This document shows, piece after piece, positions 1-8,491 of a DNA stretch of 64,000 nucleotides. Every line of letters begins with the position of its first letter. Positions within the stretch are counted from its first letter, which is position 1. The translations under genes were made by a program, and so were the position numbers. The stretch spans positions 296,095-360,094 of the forward strand of contig NZ_BAABBO010000011.1 of NCBI RefSeq assembly GCF_039538005.1, read 5' to 3'. This DNA comes from Allohahella marinimesophila. Lineage in GTDB: Bacteria > Pseudomonadota > Gammaproteobacteria > Pseudomonadales > Oleiphilaceae. The notes below the pieces were generated by a model. The model was not told the origin of the DNA, did not search any database, and saw nothing but the letters and a program-made list of their open reading frames with translations.

Positions 1-1082
1 GCACTGGCAGCCGGCGCGGCAGTTACCGTGGCAATTGCACGGCAAAGATCGTAAGCATTGGATTCCATTCTGGCCAGCATGAAAACACCATCGAGCAGAC
101 TGGAGGGATAATAGTCAGAAGAGAGTATGTCGAGCAGCCCTTCATCCGCAAGTGCAGCGGCGGCGATATTGCCGGAGTGTGAGCCGCCGCGCACGATGTT
201 GGGGGCCCCCATCATGACTTTCAGGCCGAGGTCATTGGAAGCTTGAGCCGCTTCCAGCGTAGTTGGAAACTCTGCGATACTCATGCCGTAGTAGGCCGAC
301 TCCGCCACATGTTCAACAGTGGCGTCATCATGGCTGGCCAGCGGAATGGACCGTTCATGGCAGATCTCGGCGATGGCCTTGCGGTAACGATCGCTGAAAC
401 GGCGACTCCACTCGATGCGCTCGCTGATGAACTTTTCCATATCAGCGCCCTTGATGCCATGCTTGCCACCGTAATACTCCCGATACTTGTCGATATTCAC
501 AAACTGCCGCTGGCCGGGAGAATGGTCCATGATCGACACCAACCGTAGCGCATCTTCATCCACTAGCGAAGAAAACATCTCAAGGGCTTCCGGGTGACTG
601 ACTTCACAGCGAAGGTGGAGAAAGTGCTCGGCACGTTGGGTGCCCTGCTTGCGAGCCTCAGCCAGCGCCTTGATCATGATGCTCAGGTATTCAAGACGTG
701 TACTTCCGGCCATGATGTCCCCGACCGAAATGGCATCGAATACGGTAGTGATACCGGAGGCAGCAATTTGCGCATCATGTGTGACGACGGCAGAGCTCGC
801 GGGCCAGATAACGCCTGGACGTGGTGCAAAATACTTCTCGAGATTGTCTGTGTGCAGCTCCACAAGGCCAGGCATGAGCCAGGCGCTTTCGCAGTCAATG
901 GCCCCAGGCAAGCTGACATTGCCACTGTCGATATTCGCTATGAGACCGTTCTTCACCTCAAGGCTGCCGGAAAAACATTCTGTCTCGGTGACGACCATTG
1001 CATTGGTCAGTACAAAGCTATTTCCGGCCAGCAAATCCGGAATGGTCTTTTCGGTTCTTTCTGTTGTAAGCACGGCATTCAT
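1..1082 (-). CDS. phnM: PhnM, alpha-D-ribose 1-methylphosphonate 5-triphosphate diphosphatase (3' end cut by window)
   Basis: In the C-P lyase pathway PhnM is the metal-dependent amidohydrolase that removes pyrophosphate from ribose 1-phosphonate 5-triphosphate, giving the 5-phosphate that PhnJ cleaves. Reading the minus strand from an ATG at 1082 gives an uninterrupted frame of about 360 codons with family motifs: MPGLVELHTDN near residues 70-80, SHDDATVEHV, MMGAPNIVRGGSHSGN and SDYYPSSLLDG. The family is close to 380 residues, so only about 20 C-terminal residues lie outside the window. The start overlaps the phnL stop as ATGA, implying translational coupling. Downstream neighbours such as phnN or phnP would be beyond position 1. 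Confidence 0.95.
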   Translation of the reverse strand, partial: MNAVLTTERTEKTIPDLLAGNSFVLTNAMVVTETECFSGSLEVKNGLIANIDSGNVSLPGAIDCESAWLMPGLVELHTDNLEKYFAPRPGVIWPASSAVVTHDAQIAASGITTVFDAISVGDIMAGSTRLEYLSIMIKALAEARKQGTQRAEHFLHLRCEVSHPEALEMFSSLVDEDALRLVSIMDHSPGQRQFVNIDKYREYYGGKHGIKGADMEKFISERIEWSRRFSDRYRKAIAEICHERSIPLASHDDATVEHVAESAYYGMSIAEFPTTLEAAQASNDLGLKVMMGAPNIVRGGSHSGNIAAAALADEGLLDILSSDYYPSSLLDGVFMLARMESNAYDLCRAIATVTAAPAAS

Positions 1083-1861
1083 GCAAGTCTCTCCATGGAC
1101 TGTAGCGGTCTTTCGTTCTGGCTTTGCTGTGTTGCGGCAACATCCTGTTGCATCGGAATTAGTCGATCTGCCAATCGTTCGCGAATGGCACTGTCGTGGA
1201 AAATGCCAACGATGGCGGCGCCGCGTTCCCGCGCCGCTTCGATAAGGCTCATGACAACGGCACAGTTGTCGGCGTCGAGCGAGGCGGTCGGCTCATCGAG
1301 GAGTAGCACTGGGTAGTCGACCATGAAGCCTCTCGCAATATTGATGCGTTGCTGCTCGCCACCCGAGAAGGTCGAGGGTGCGAGTTGCCAGAGGCGCTCG
1401 GGAATATTGAGCTGACGTAGAAGATCTTCAGCCCGCGGCCTGACTGTCTCTACAGGCATACCCAGCAATCGTGCAGGCTCCATAACCACGTCGAGCGCGG
1501 TGACCCGGGGGATGACCCTGAGGAACTGGCTGACATAGCCAATCACCTGGCGACGCAGCGCCAGTACCGCTCGCGGCGATGCAGTAACGAGATCAATGGT
1601 GCTGTCGTTCGCTGATATTCTGATGCTGCCCGAGTTCGCCTTATAGTTACCGTAAAGGGTCCTCAGCAGGGTGCTTTTGCCCGCGCCTGAATGTCCGTCC
1701 AGCACGACACATTCGCCTGCATGTACTTCGAAATTGATGTCGTGGAGCACATCGATAACCACGGCGCCCTGATTATGCAAGGTGAAGGTCTTGTTCAGCT
1801 TATCAACCTGTATTCTGAGCGGCATTCGGGCTCTCCTGTTTTCAGTTGGCTTGATGCTCAT
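1079..1861 (-). CDS. phnL: PhnL, C-P lyase complex ABC-type ATPase subunit
   Basis: PhnL is one of two ABC-ATPase-like proteins of the C-P lyase system. It has no membrane partner and acts with the PhnGHI step that joins phosphonate to ATP-derived ribose. The 260-residue frame shows Walker A GHSGAGKST (about 56-64), the signature FSGGEQQR (165-172) and Walker B LLLDEPTASLD (about 186-196). The start at 1861 overlaps the phnK stop as ATGA; an internal Met at residue 13 is a possible alternative, because the first dozen residues precede the usual ABC fold. The stop overlaps the phnM start in the same way. Confidence 0.95.
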   Translation of the reverse strand: MSIKPTENRRARMPLRIQVDKLNKTFTLHNQGAVVIDVLHDINFEVHAGECVVLDGHSGAGKSTLLRTLYGNYKANSGSIRISANDSTIDLVTASPRAVLALRRQVIGYVSQFLRVIPRVTALDVVMEPARLLGMPVETVRPRAEDLLRQLNIPERLWQLAPSTFSGGEQQRINIARGFMVDYPVLLLDEPTASLDADNCAVVMSLIEAARERGAAIVGIFHDSAIRERLADRLIPMQQDVAATQQSQNERPLQSMERLA

Positions 1862-2673
1862 GGTGTCAGCACCGACGACACAAGCAGCTGGCTATAGGGG
1901 TGCTGTGGATCATCAAGGATCTGGTCGGTCAGGCCCTGCTCGACCAGTTCCCCATCTTTCATGACCAGCAGCCGATGCGATAACAGCCTGGCAACGGCCA
2001 GATCGTGAGTGACCAGCACCACGGCGAGCCCAAGCTCAGCCACCAGATTGCGCAGCAGGTCGAGCAGTCGAGCCTGTACCGATACATCCAGTCCACCTGT
2101 TGGCTCGTCCATGAACATCAGCCGGGGATGTGTGACCAGGTTTCGCGCAATTTGCAGCCGCTGCTGCATGCCGCCTGAGAATGACGTCGGCTTGTCATTG
2201 ACCCGCGTTGCGTCTATTTCAACTTCGCTGAGCCAGGCCTTGCTGGCGTTGTGCAGATTGCCGTAATGCCGAATCCCCGTCGCCATCAGGCGCTCGCCGA
2301 TGTTGGCTCCGGCGCTGACATTCATGCGCAGGCCGTCGCTCGGATGCTGATGCACCAGGCCCCAATCGCTGCGCTGGAGCTCACGGCGGAAGCGCTCTGA
2401 GACGCTATAGATATCCACGGTACTGAGATCAGCCTTGCGGTAGACGATCGAGCCCTGCTGTGGTTCGAGCTGTCCGGACAGGCACTTCAGCAGCGTCGAT
2501 TTACCCGAGCCGGACTCGCCGACGATGCCGAGGACTTCGCCCTGATAGATATCGAAGGAAACATCATCGATACCCCGTCCGTTGGCATAGTGTTTAGTGA
2601 GACCGGACACCGTTAGCAGAGGCAGTTCGCTCGCGGCAAAATAGTCGGTCGCCATCGTGCTGTGCTGGTTCAT
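1858..2673 (-). CDS. phnK: PhnK, C-P lyase complex ABC-type ATPase subunit
   Basis: PhnK is the ABC-ATPase-like subunit known to dock on the PhnGHIJ core complex. The 271-residue frame has Walker A GESGSGKST (52-60), signature SFSGGMQQR (about 164-172) and Walker B LMFMDEPTGGLD, plus the H-loop VLVTHDLAVA. It lies between phnJ and phnL with four-base overlaps at both ends, exactly as in the E. coli order. Its similarity to oligopeptide-transporter ATPases is expected of the family; the position inside the phn operon settles the assignment. Confidence 0.96.
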   Translation of the reverse strand: MNQHSTMATDYFAASELPLLTVSGLTKHYANGRGIDDVSFDIYQGEVLGIVGESGSGKSTLLKCLSGQLEPQQGSIVYRKADLSTVDIYSVSERFRRELQRSDWGLVHQHPSDGLRMNVSAGANIGERLMATGIRHYGNLHNASKAWLSEVEIDATRVNDKPTSFSGGMQQRLQIARNLVTHPRLMFMDEPTGGLDVSVQARLLDLLRNLVAELGLAVVLVTHDLAVARLLSHRLLVMKDGELVEQGLTDQILDDPQHPYSQLLVSSVLTP

Positions 2674-3542
2674 GCGCTGGTCTCCTCTGGCATGTTGCTG
2701 CGACAGAAGTCAGTGTCGGAGCAGACGTAGATGCGCTTGCCTTCGTCATCGACCACGACTTCGTCGAGGAAGGTGTTACCGGAGCCGCAGAACTCGCAGT
2801 GCTGAGTCCAGGTCTGCACTTCGAAAGGGTGATCTTCGAAGTCGAGGCTGCGCACTTTGGTATAGGGCGGCACGGCATAGATCCGCTTTTCCCGACCTGC
2901 ACCGAACAGCTGCAGCGCAGGGCTGTTGTCCAACTTCGGGTTGTCGAACTTGGGAATGGGCGATGGATCCATGATGTAGTGGTCGTTCACTCGCACCGGG
3001 TAGGCGTAGGTGGTGGCAATATGGCCGTGATGAGCGATGTCTTCATACAATTTGATATGCATGACACCGTATTCGCGCAGGGCATGCATGGTACGCGTCT
3101 CACTTTCCCTCGGCTCGATGAAGCGCAAGGGCTCGGGTATCGGCACCTGAAACACGATGATCTGATCCGCCTGTAGTGGCGTTTCCGGAATACGATGCCG
3201 GGTCTGTATCACGGTTGCATCGCGGGTCCGCTCTGTGGTCTCGACGCCGGTGGTGCGGGCAAAGAAGCGCCGTATACTGACAGCGTTAGTCGTGTCGTCT
3301 GCACCCTGGTCGATGACCTTCAGCACATCATCGATGCCGATGATGGCAGCCGTCACCTGAATGCCGCCGGTACCCCAGCCATAGGGCAGAGGCATCTCGC
3401 GGCCAGCAAATGGCACCTGATAGCCCGGGATGGCAACGGCTTTGAGCAGGGCTCGGCGGAGCATGCGTTTGGTCTGTTCGTCCAGATAGGCGAAGTTGTA
3501 GCCGGCTTCAGTATTGGCGTGGGTGGCCTGATGACTGGTCAT
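2670..3542 (-). CDS. phnJ: PhnJ, alpha-D-ribose 1-methylphosphonate 5-phosphate C-P lyase
   Basis: This is the radical SAM enzyme that breaks the carbon-phosphorus bond, releasing an alkane (methane from methylphosphonate) and ribose cyclic phosphate. The 290-residue protein carries C249, C252, C274 and C280, i.e. C-x2-C-x21-C-x5-C, the unusual PhnJ cluster motif instead of the classical CxxxCxxC. The Gly aligning with the E. coli glycyl-radical residue Gly32 sits in AVAIPGYQVPF at about residue 40, because this protein is eight residues longer at the N-terminus. The invariant stretch MDPSPIPKFDNPK is present. ATGA overlaps link it to phnI and phnK. All residues needed for activity appear intact. 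Confidence 0.97.
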   Translation of the reverse strand: MTSHQATHANTEAGYNFAYLDEQTKRMLRRALLKAVAIPGYQVPFAGREMPLPYGWGTGGIQVTAAIIGIDDVLKVIDQGADDTTNAVSIRRFFARTTGVETTERTRDATVIQTRHRIPETPLQADQIIVFQVPIPEPLRFIEPRESETRTMHALREYGVMHIKLYEDIAHHGHIATTYAYPVRVNDHYIMDPSPIPKFDNPKLDNSPALQLFGAGREKRIYAVPPYTKVRSLDFEDHPFEVQTWTQHCEFCGSGNTFLDEVVVDDEGKRIYVCSDTDFCRSNMPEETSA

Positions 3543-4741
3543 GACTGAGGCTCCGTCAGCACGGCATCTGGTTTATTCTGCCGACCGGCGTATGTGGTTC
3601 TGTCTGCTTCGGCCTGGGCGGCTTGCGCCGCTTTGCGGTCTTCATACTCCGCGCGCAGGCGTCGCAGTAGCACCAGTTCGGACTGGAAATCGACGTAGTG
3701 CGGCAGCTTGAGGTGCGACACAAAGCCGGACGCGTCGAGGTTGTCACAGTGGGCGAGTACAAATTCCTCATCCTGAGCGGGTGATTCCGCTTCTTCTCCA
3801 AGTTCCCGCGCACGCAAGGCCCTGTCGACCAGCGCCATGGCCATCGCCTTGCGCTCGCTTCGGCCAAACACCAGACCATAGCCCCGCGTGAAGCGTGGTT
3901 TGGTGGTACCGTCGCCAGAGAACTGGTTGATCATGTCGCACTCGGTGACTTCGATATCGCCGATAACCACCGGGAAGCCGAGCTCCTCAGGGACAATCTC
4001 GACGGCGACATCACCACTGCGGATTTCTCCGGCAAAGGGGTGATTGCGACCGTAGCCACGTTGGGTGGAGTAGGCCAACGCCAGCAGGAAGCCTTCGTCA
4101 CCTCGCGCCAGCGCCTGAAGGCGGACGTCGCGAGGGGCTGGAAAGCTCAAGGGGTCTCTGGTGAGATCGCCTGGTACTTCAGGCTCATCAGAGGCGGGGC
4201 GCGCTGCAGAGGCTGCCTCGATCAAGCCTTCACGATTCAGCAACTCGAGAATCTTGGGGCAGGGCTCAACCGTCTCATCGGCCATGGCGGCAGACTGAAC
4301 ACCTGCGTCAGCTGAGTTCGGGTCGGTCTCGGCGTCTGCCAGCAGCGTGAAATCAAGCAGCCTGTGGCTATAGTCATAGGTAGGGCCGAGCACCTGACCG
4401 CCAGGAAGGTCCTTGAAGCTGGCAGAAATTCTACGACGAACGCTCATATCACTGCTCTCCATGGGCTTCGTACCATAGAGTCTTGGCAATGTGCTGCGGT
4501 AGGCCCGAAGCAGAAAGACGGCTTCGATGGGATCACCACTCGACTGCTTCAGTGCCAATGCCGCCAGCTCAGGATCGTACAGCGAACCTTCGGTCATGAC
4601 CCGGTCGACCGCAAGGCGAAGCTGTTCGCGAATCTGGTCGACCCGCAGGACGGGAATGCTGCGATCTCCGCGGCGATTATCAGCCAGCCAGCAGTGGGCG
4701 GCATCAATGGCCTGTTCGCCACCTTTTACTGCGACGTACAT
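3539..4741 (-). CDS. phnI: PhnI, C-P lyase core subunit (ribose 1-methylphosphonate 5-triphosphate synthesis)
   Basis: PhnI, with PhnG, PhnH and PhnL, replaces the adenine of ATP by phosphonate; it also has nucleosidase activity. The open frame extends upstream to 4993, but the N-terminus characteristic of PhnI, MYVAVKGGEQAIDAAH, begins at 4741, preceded by AAGGAGG and a short spacer. The earlier codons are the antisense of phnH and look non-coding. From 4741 the protein has 400 residues against about 354 in E. coli; the extra length is a variable middle segment and an Ala/Gln-rich C-terminal tail. LALAYSTQRGYGRNHPFAGE and SHLKLPHYVDFQ are hallmark stretches. It overlaps phnH by 16 bases and phnJ by four. 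Confidence 0.95.
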   Translation of the reverse strand: MYVAVKGGEQAIDAAHCWLADNRRGDRSIPVLRVDQIREQLRLAVDRVMTEGSLYDPELAALALKQSSGDPIEAVFLLRAYRSTLPRLYGTKPMESSDMSVRRRISASFKDLPGGQVLGPTYDYSHRLLDFTLLADAETDPNSADAGVQSAAMADETVEPCPKILELLNREGLIEAASAARPASDEPEVPGDLTRDPLSFPAPRDVRLQALARGDEGFLLALAYSTQRGYGRNHPFAGEIRSGDVAVEIVPEELGFPVVIGDIEVTECDMINQFSGDGTTKPRFTRGYGLVFGRSERKAMAMALVDRALRARELGEEAESPAQDEEFVLAHCDNLDASGFVSHLKLPHYVDFQSELVLLRRLRAEYEDRKAAQAAQAEADRTTYAGRQNKPDAVLTEPQS

Positions 4742-5349
4742 GTTGCCTCCTTCGAAACAGATTCGGTGATAAGGGACAGGCGGGTAGTTCGAGGCAGCGC
4801 CATCAGTTGATGCCCAGCTGTCAGAATGAGATCCACCCCACAAGGGAAGGCCGCGCGATTGCTCTGCCACTGCGCAACCCATTCGGCGCCAATGCCATCC
4901 ACAGCGATGCTTCGCTCGGTATCGATACCCGGTCCTTCGAGTCGCAAGGGCTCCCCATGGGCCAGGGAGTCCAGCTGAACAATCAGGGTGCACGACCGAT
5001 CTGGATACTCGTCAGACCCCTGGTCGAAGGTGCTCAGCGGCGTCGAAAGTGCTGGACCGACAATCGCAAAATCCGCTTCTGCAGCCTGTTCGGTATAAGG
5101 GCAGCCAGTATGAAAACGCAGCGCTTCGATGCTTGCATCCGTTCGCAGAGTCGGCTCGATCCAGACTTTGGTATCGAGATCTGCCAGCGCAAGACAGGCT
5201 TGCCAGGCAGCACTGTTCAGACCCGTTGGCGCCTCCAGATTCTCCAGGTCGAACGTGCGTCCTGGTTCAGCCATTGCACCGAGAATATGACGGAAAATCT
5301 GCTGCGACTGTGTACAGGCATCCTGCAGGCCACTGACCATCGTGCTCAT
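4726..5349 (-). CDS. phnH: PhnH, C-P lyase core subunit
   Basis: PhnH is a subunit of the PhnGHIJ core. The 207-residue frame matches the family in length and in landmarks: QQIFRHILGAMAEPGR near residues 16-32, the HTGCPYTE segment near 80, and the C-terminal GVDLILTAGHQLMALPRTT. The protein has a fold related to PLP-dependent enzymes but lacks the cofactor lysine, which is a family property. The start overlaps the phnG stop (ATGA at 5346-5349) and the stop lies inside the phnI start region, so ribosomes probably pass directly along the operon. Confidence 0.94.
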   Translation of the reverse strand: MSTMVSGLQDACTQSQQIFRHILGAMAEPGRTFDLENLEAPTGLNSAAWQACLALADLDTKVWIEPTLRTDASIEALRFHTGCPYTEQAAEADFAIVGPALSTPLSTFDQGSDEYPDRSCTLIVQLDSLAHGEPLRLEGPGIDTERSIAVDGIGAEWVAQWQSNRAAFPCGVDLILTAGHQLMALPRTTRLSLITESVSKEATCTSQ

Positions 5350-5819
5350 TCTGATTCCCCTCTGACCATGGTCATGAAGTTGACTTTCGTGGCGGCGGCA
5401 CGCCGTGACTCATCGTCGCGCTGAGCCAGCCAGGCTTGTTCGAGTGGTGCGATGAGTGCGGCTTCATGAGTAGCCGGATCAAGCTGTAACAGAAGGTCGA
5501 ATATGGCAGCCAGTTCGGCATGACGGCGCTTTCGCCCGGACACATAGCCGAAGCCACGGACGCCCGACTCGTCTTCGACTGCGCAACGTGTCATGGTCAT
5601 CTCGCCGACGTTGAAGGCGTCTCCAGTGCCCCCCATGCGGCCACGGACCAGCGCGAGCCCGCATTCCGGTTGACGGATAAACCTGAATTCAGGCAACTGT
5701 GGGAGTGTGCTGTAGTAGCGCTCCAAGGATGGTGTATCGGCTCGTGCGAGCACGCTGATCACGCGCTGTCTCTGGCGCGTCTCAGGGCTGCTCTCGCGCA
5801 AGGCGGAATCATTGCTCAT
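5346..5819 (-). CDS. phnG: PhnG, C-P lyase core subunit
   Basis: PhnG is the small subunit of the PhnGHIJ core. The 157-residue frame includes the conserved stretch VRGRMGGTGDAFNVGEMTMT (about residues 59-78) followed by RCAVE and the GRKRRHAELAAIFD helix, both typical of the family. The gene begins inside the last codons of phnF (11-base overlap) and ends in an ATGA overlap with phnH, so phnF and the catalytic genes are tightly coupled. Confidence 0.94.
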   Translation of the reverse strand: MSNDSALRESSPETRQRQRVISVLARADTPSLERYYSTLPQLPEFRFIRQPECGLALVRGRMGGTGDAFNVGEMTMTRCAVEDESGVRGFGYVSGRKRRHAELAAIFDLLLQLDPATHEAALIAPLEQAWLAQRDDESRRAAATKVNFMTMVRGESE

Positions 5820-6570
5820 GACAGGATTCTCTGATTGATGAAGTGTCTACCGCCGCTGGGGCGGAGTGCTCAGCCGTCGGCTGAACGCGATATTCAAAAG
5901 CGTCGCAGCGGCTGCGTGCGACGCTGTACTCAAGCACCGCACCGGTGCTGACACAGACGTTGTTGGAGCGGACTTTGAGTAAGGGCATGTTGCGAGGAAA
6001 CTGCAGCAGTATCGACTCGCGCCTGGTCGGCATGACGGCCGAGATAAGGCCCTGACGCCGACTGAGGCGCCGCCCGAGATGTGTGCCGATACAGCCATGT
6101 AGCGATCCACCCTGATATAGCCGAGCGATATCGGGTAGTTCGGTGGCATTCAGGTAATGGCTGATCAGTGTGACCGGGCGACCGTCCACGCTGCGAAGCG
6201 TCTCGATCAACTGCACGGGACTACCGGGCGCGATCCACATGGCCTGGGCCAGCGCCTCATCGGCCGTCATCAATTTTCGATCGACAATACTGGCTTCTGC
6301 GTGATGGCCGGAGGCTTCGACTGACTCGGTAAATCGTGCTCTTGCCGCGATATCGTATTCCACCGCATGTTCGATAATCTGCGTGCCTCGCCCGTGCTGG
6401 CGCAGCAGCATGCCGGCGTCAATCAACTCATCCACGGCTCGGCGGAGGGTATGTCGGTTGATCGAGAAGCGTTGTGCCAGAACAGCTTCCGAGGGCAGAT
6501 AATCTCCGCTACGAAAGTTCTGTCTGATCTCCTGCTCGAGTGCACGGGCAACTTCCTGATACACAGCCAT
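5809..6570 (-). CDS. phnF: PhnF, GntR/HutC-family transcriptional regulator of phosphonate genes
   Basis: The 253-residue protein has an N-terminal winged-helix GntR DNA-binding domain (about residues 5-70, with YLPSEAVLAQRFSINRHTLR) and a C-terminal UTRA ligand-binding domain ending near 235. In other bacteria PhnF represses phosphonate or phosphate-related genes. It sits between phnE and phnG as in E. coli. A GGGAG ribosome-binding site precedes the ATG at 6570. A perfect 14-bp palindrome at 6584-6597, just upstream of the start, fits the HutC-subfamily operator pattern GTMTAKAC, so PhnF probably controls its own gene and those downstream. The ligand is unknown. Confidence 0.92.
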   Translation of the reverse strand: MAVYQEVARALEQEIRQNFRSGDYLPSEAVLAQRFSINRHTLRRAVDELIDAGMLLRQHGRGTQIIEHAVEYDIAARARFTESVEASGHHAEASIVDRKLMTADEALAQAMWIAPGSPVQLIETLRSVDGRPVTLISHYLNATELPDIARLYQGGSLHGCIGTHLGRRLSRRQGLISAVMPTRRESILLQFPRNMPLLKVRSNNVCVSTGAVLEYSVARSRCDAFEYRVQPTAEHSAPAAVDTSSIRESCHEQ

Positions 6571-6583
6571 CAGTAGCTCCCTG

Positions 6584-6597
6584 CTTGTCTAGACAAG
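6584..6597. promoter_or_regulatory. Predicted PhnF operator (perfect palindrome CTTGTCTAGACAAG)
   Basis: A perfect 14-bp palindrome lies in the 46-bp gap between the phnE stop and the phnF start. Its core TGTCTAGACA agrees at every defined position with the operator pattern known for HutC-type GntR regulators (yGTMTAKACNy). A site this close to the phnF start suggests autoregulation or an internal control point for phnF-M. Binding is inferred. Confidence 0.75.
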
Positions 6598-6616
6598 GCT
6601 GAGCAAAAAAACAGGC

Positions 6617-7414
6617 TCATATGAACCTCTTGCGTATGGCCTGTGAAGCGACATCGAGGGCCGACACCACCAGGATAATGATGATCATGATCGCGCAGGT
6701 TTGGGCGAACTGAAAACTGCGAATGTTCTCCCAGAGAAGCACGCCAATGCCGCCGGCACCGACCATCCCGACCACCGTGGCCGACCTGACATTCGATTCG
6801 AAACGATAGAGCGCGTAGGAGATCCAGAGCGGCATGATCTGCGGAATGACACCAAAGATGACTTCCTGCAGCGCATTCGCGCCAGTGGCCCTGACGCCTT
6901 CTACCGGGCCAGGTTCAATCGCCTCGACAGCCTCGGCGAACAGCTTCGCAAGTACGCCGGTCGTGTGAACGAACAGCGCTAACACGCCTGCGAAAGGTCC
7001 AAGTCCGACTGCCACCACAAAAAGCATGGCAAAGACGATTTCATTGATGGCCCTGAATGAATCCATGACTCGACGCAGTGGCTGATGAATCCACCACGGG
7101 GTTATGTTTTCAGCACACAGAATACCGAAGGGTATGGCGAGAATTACTGCGAGCAGTGTGCCCCAGAGGGCGATTTGCACAGTGGCCACCATTTCTTCCA
7201 GATACATCCGCCAATAAGTGAAATCTGGCGGAAAGAAATCAGCCGCAAAGGTGGCCATGTTGCCGCTGTCCGTGATGAGGTCCATCGGCCGCATTTCGGC
7301 GCCATTCCAGGACCAGACCAGGACCGCCAGCAGCAGACCCCAGCCCAGCAGGCGGAGCCAGCTGGTTTTCACTGGATCTTTAACGATCGGTGTGGGGGCT
7401 GTTACTGGCTGCAT
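6617..7414 (-). CDS. phnE: PhnE, phosphonate ABC transporter permease
   Basis: PhnE is the membrane channel of the PhnCDE importer. The frame opens at 7456, inside phnD; the Met at 7414 (MQPVTAPTP) is the better start, because it is preceded by CGGGGAAACAGC and leaves a 13-bp gap after the phnD stop. This gives 265 residues. A first membrane helix at about 20-37 is followed by a large loop and four to five further helices. The ABC-permease EAA-type loop is present (EAVEAIEPGPVEGVRATGAN), as is the PhnE stretch VGMVGAGGIGVLLWENIR. There is one intact permease, unlike the split phnE of E. coli K-12. Confidence 0.94.
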   Translation of the reverse strand: MQPVTAPTPIVKDPVKTSWLRLLGWGLLLAVLVWSWNGAEMRPMDLITDSGNMATFAADFFPPDFTYWRMYLEEMVATVQIALWGTLLAVILAIPFGILCAENITPWWIHQPLRRVMDSFRAINEIVFAMLFVVAVGLGPFAGVLALFVHTTGVLAKLFAEAVEAIEPGPVEGVRATGANALQEVIFGVIPQIMPLWISYALYRFESNVRSATVVGMVGAGGIGVLLWENIRSFQFAQTCAIMIIIILVVSALDVASQAIRKRFI

Positions 7415-7427
7415 GCTGTTTCCCCGA

Positions 7428-8441
7428 CTACTGAATAGCAGCTTGCTGTTTTTCAATCACTGCCTGACGCTGACTCAGCTCATTGAGCTGCTTGTCGATC
7501 TCAGCAATCTTTCCGGCTTTCTCGTCTTCAGCCAGGTTGGCATTCTGTTCGAGTTCCTGCTTGGTCTTGAACAGTTCAAGCTGACGGATTGGGAGCAGCT
7601 GATAATTGCTTGATTCGATGAAGGGTGCCCACTGAAGAGCAGCCAGAACTTCTTTCTCGGCAGCATCTTCAGTGCCGTAGGTGAGAAAGAAGTCCTTGAT
7701 CTTCGCCTTCACGTCTTCGGGCAATTCCTTGTTCCAGACAATTGGGTCAGCCGGAATGAGTGGAGACTTCCAGAGAACTTTCAGCTTGGCGTATTGCTCA
7801 GGATTGGTGATTTCGAGTCTGCGCATGCTCTCAGTATTGTTGGTCGCTACGTCGAGCTGACCATTGGCAACAGATAGCAGGTTGACTTCGTGGCTGGCAT
7901 TGACCGTCCGCTTGAACGCTTTCTTGGCATCTACGCCATTCAGGGCAAACACGTAATAGCCTGGGACCAGATAGCCTGATGTAGAGTTTGGATCGCCATT
8001 ACCGAAATTCAGGTCTTTAGCGTTATCGAGCACGTCCTGCATCGTGTTCAGCTTCTCGTTGTCCTTGCGGGCAATAAGGAGTGACCAGTAGCCAGGATTG
8101 CCTTCACTATCCACTGTCTGAGCAAAGATCTCGCCATTGGCACGATCAACGGCTTCCATGGCTGACTTGTTGCCGTACCAGGCCACATCGACCTTGCCGA
8201 AGCGCATGCCCTGGATGATGCCGGCATAGTCAGAAGCAAAGAAAGCGTTGACCTCTATGCCCAGCTCTTCCTGCATATCGTCGAGGAAGGGCGTCCAGGT
8301 GGACTTGAGGTTCTGTGATGACTCTGTCGAGATGATGCCGAAGTTGATTTCCTCTACCTTTTTGTCTGCAGCCAGTGCAATGCCGCTGGTGGCCACTGCG
8401 ATGCCGCTGGCGAGTGAAAGTGTGCGAAGCCAATGTTTCAT
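7428..8441 (-). CDS. phnD: PhnD, periplasmic phosphonate-binding protein
   Basis: PhnD captures phosphonates in the periplasm for PhnCE. The 337-residue precursor has a Sec signal peptide (cleavage near ALA-AD, residues 24-25), then the mature start VEEINFGIISTESSQNLK typical of the family. The binding-site region includes AWYGNKSAMEAV and FGNGDPNSTSGYLVP. The C-terminal 55 residues are Glu/Gln-rich and likely a coiled helix; E. coli PhnD has a comparable tail. AGGAGAACTGAC precedes the ATG. Fifty bases separate it from phnC. Confidence 0.95.
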   Translation of the reverse strand: MKHWLRTLSLASGIAVATSGIALAADKKVEEINFGIISTESSQNLKSTWTPFLDDMQEELGIEVNAFFASDYAGIIQGMRFGKVDVAWYGNKSAMEAVDRANGEIFAQTVDSEGNPGYWSLLIARKDNEKLNTMQDVLDNAKDLNFGNGDPNSTSGYLVPGYYVFALNGVDAKKAFKRTVNASHEVNLLSVANGQLDVATNNTESMRRLEITNPEQYAKLKVLWKSPLIPADPIVWNKELPEDVKAKIKDFFLTYGTEDAAEKEVLAALQWAPFIESSNYQLLPIRQLELFKTKQELEQNANLAEDEKAGKIAEIDKQLNELSQRQAVIEKQQAAIQ

Positions 8442-8491
8442 GTCAGTTCTCCTGAACCTGGGTTGAGTCGATTTCTTATGGTGCGAAGTGA

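Noticed and set aside
594..1316. Plus-strand open frames opposite phnM and phnL
   Set aside because: The minus strand encodes PhnM and PhnL with all motifs; the plus frames are Cys/Ser-rich noise.
4742..4993. N-terminal 84-codon extension of the phnI open frame
   Set aside because: It overlaps phnH in antisense-like codons, has no family similarity, and a strong ribosome-binding site and the conserved PhnI N-terminus mark 4741 as the start.
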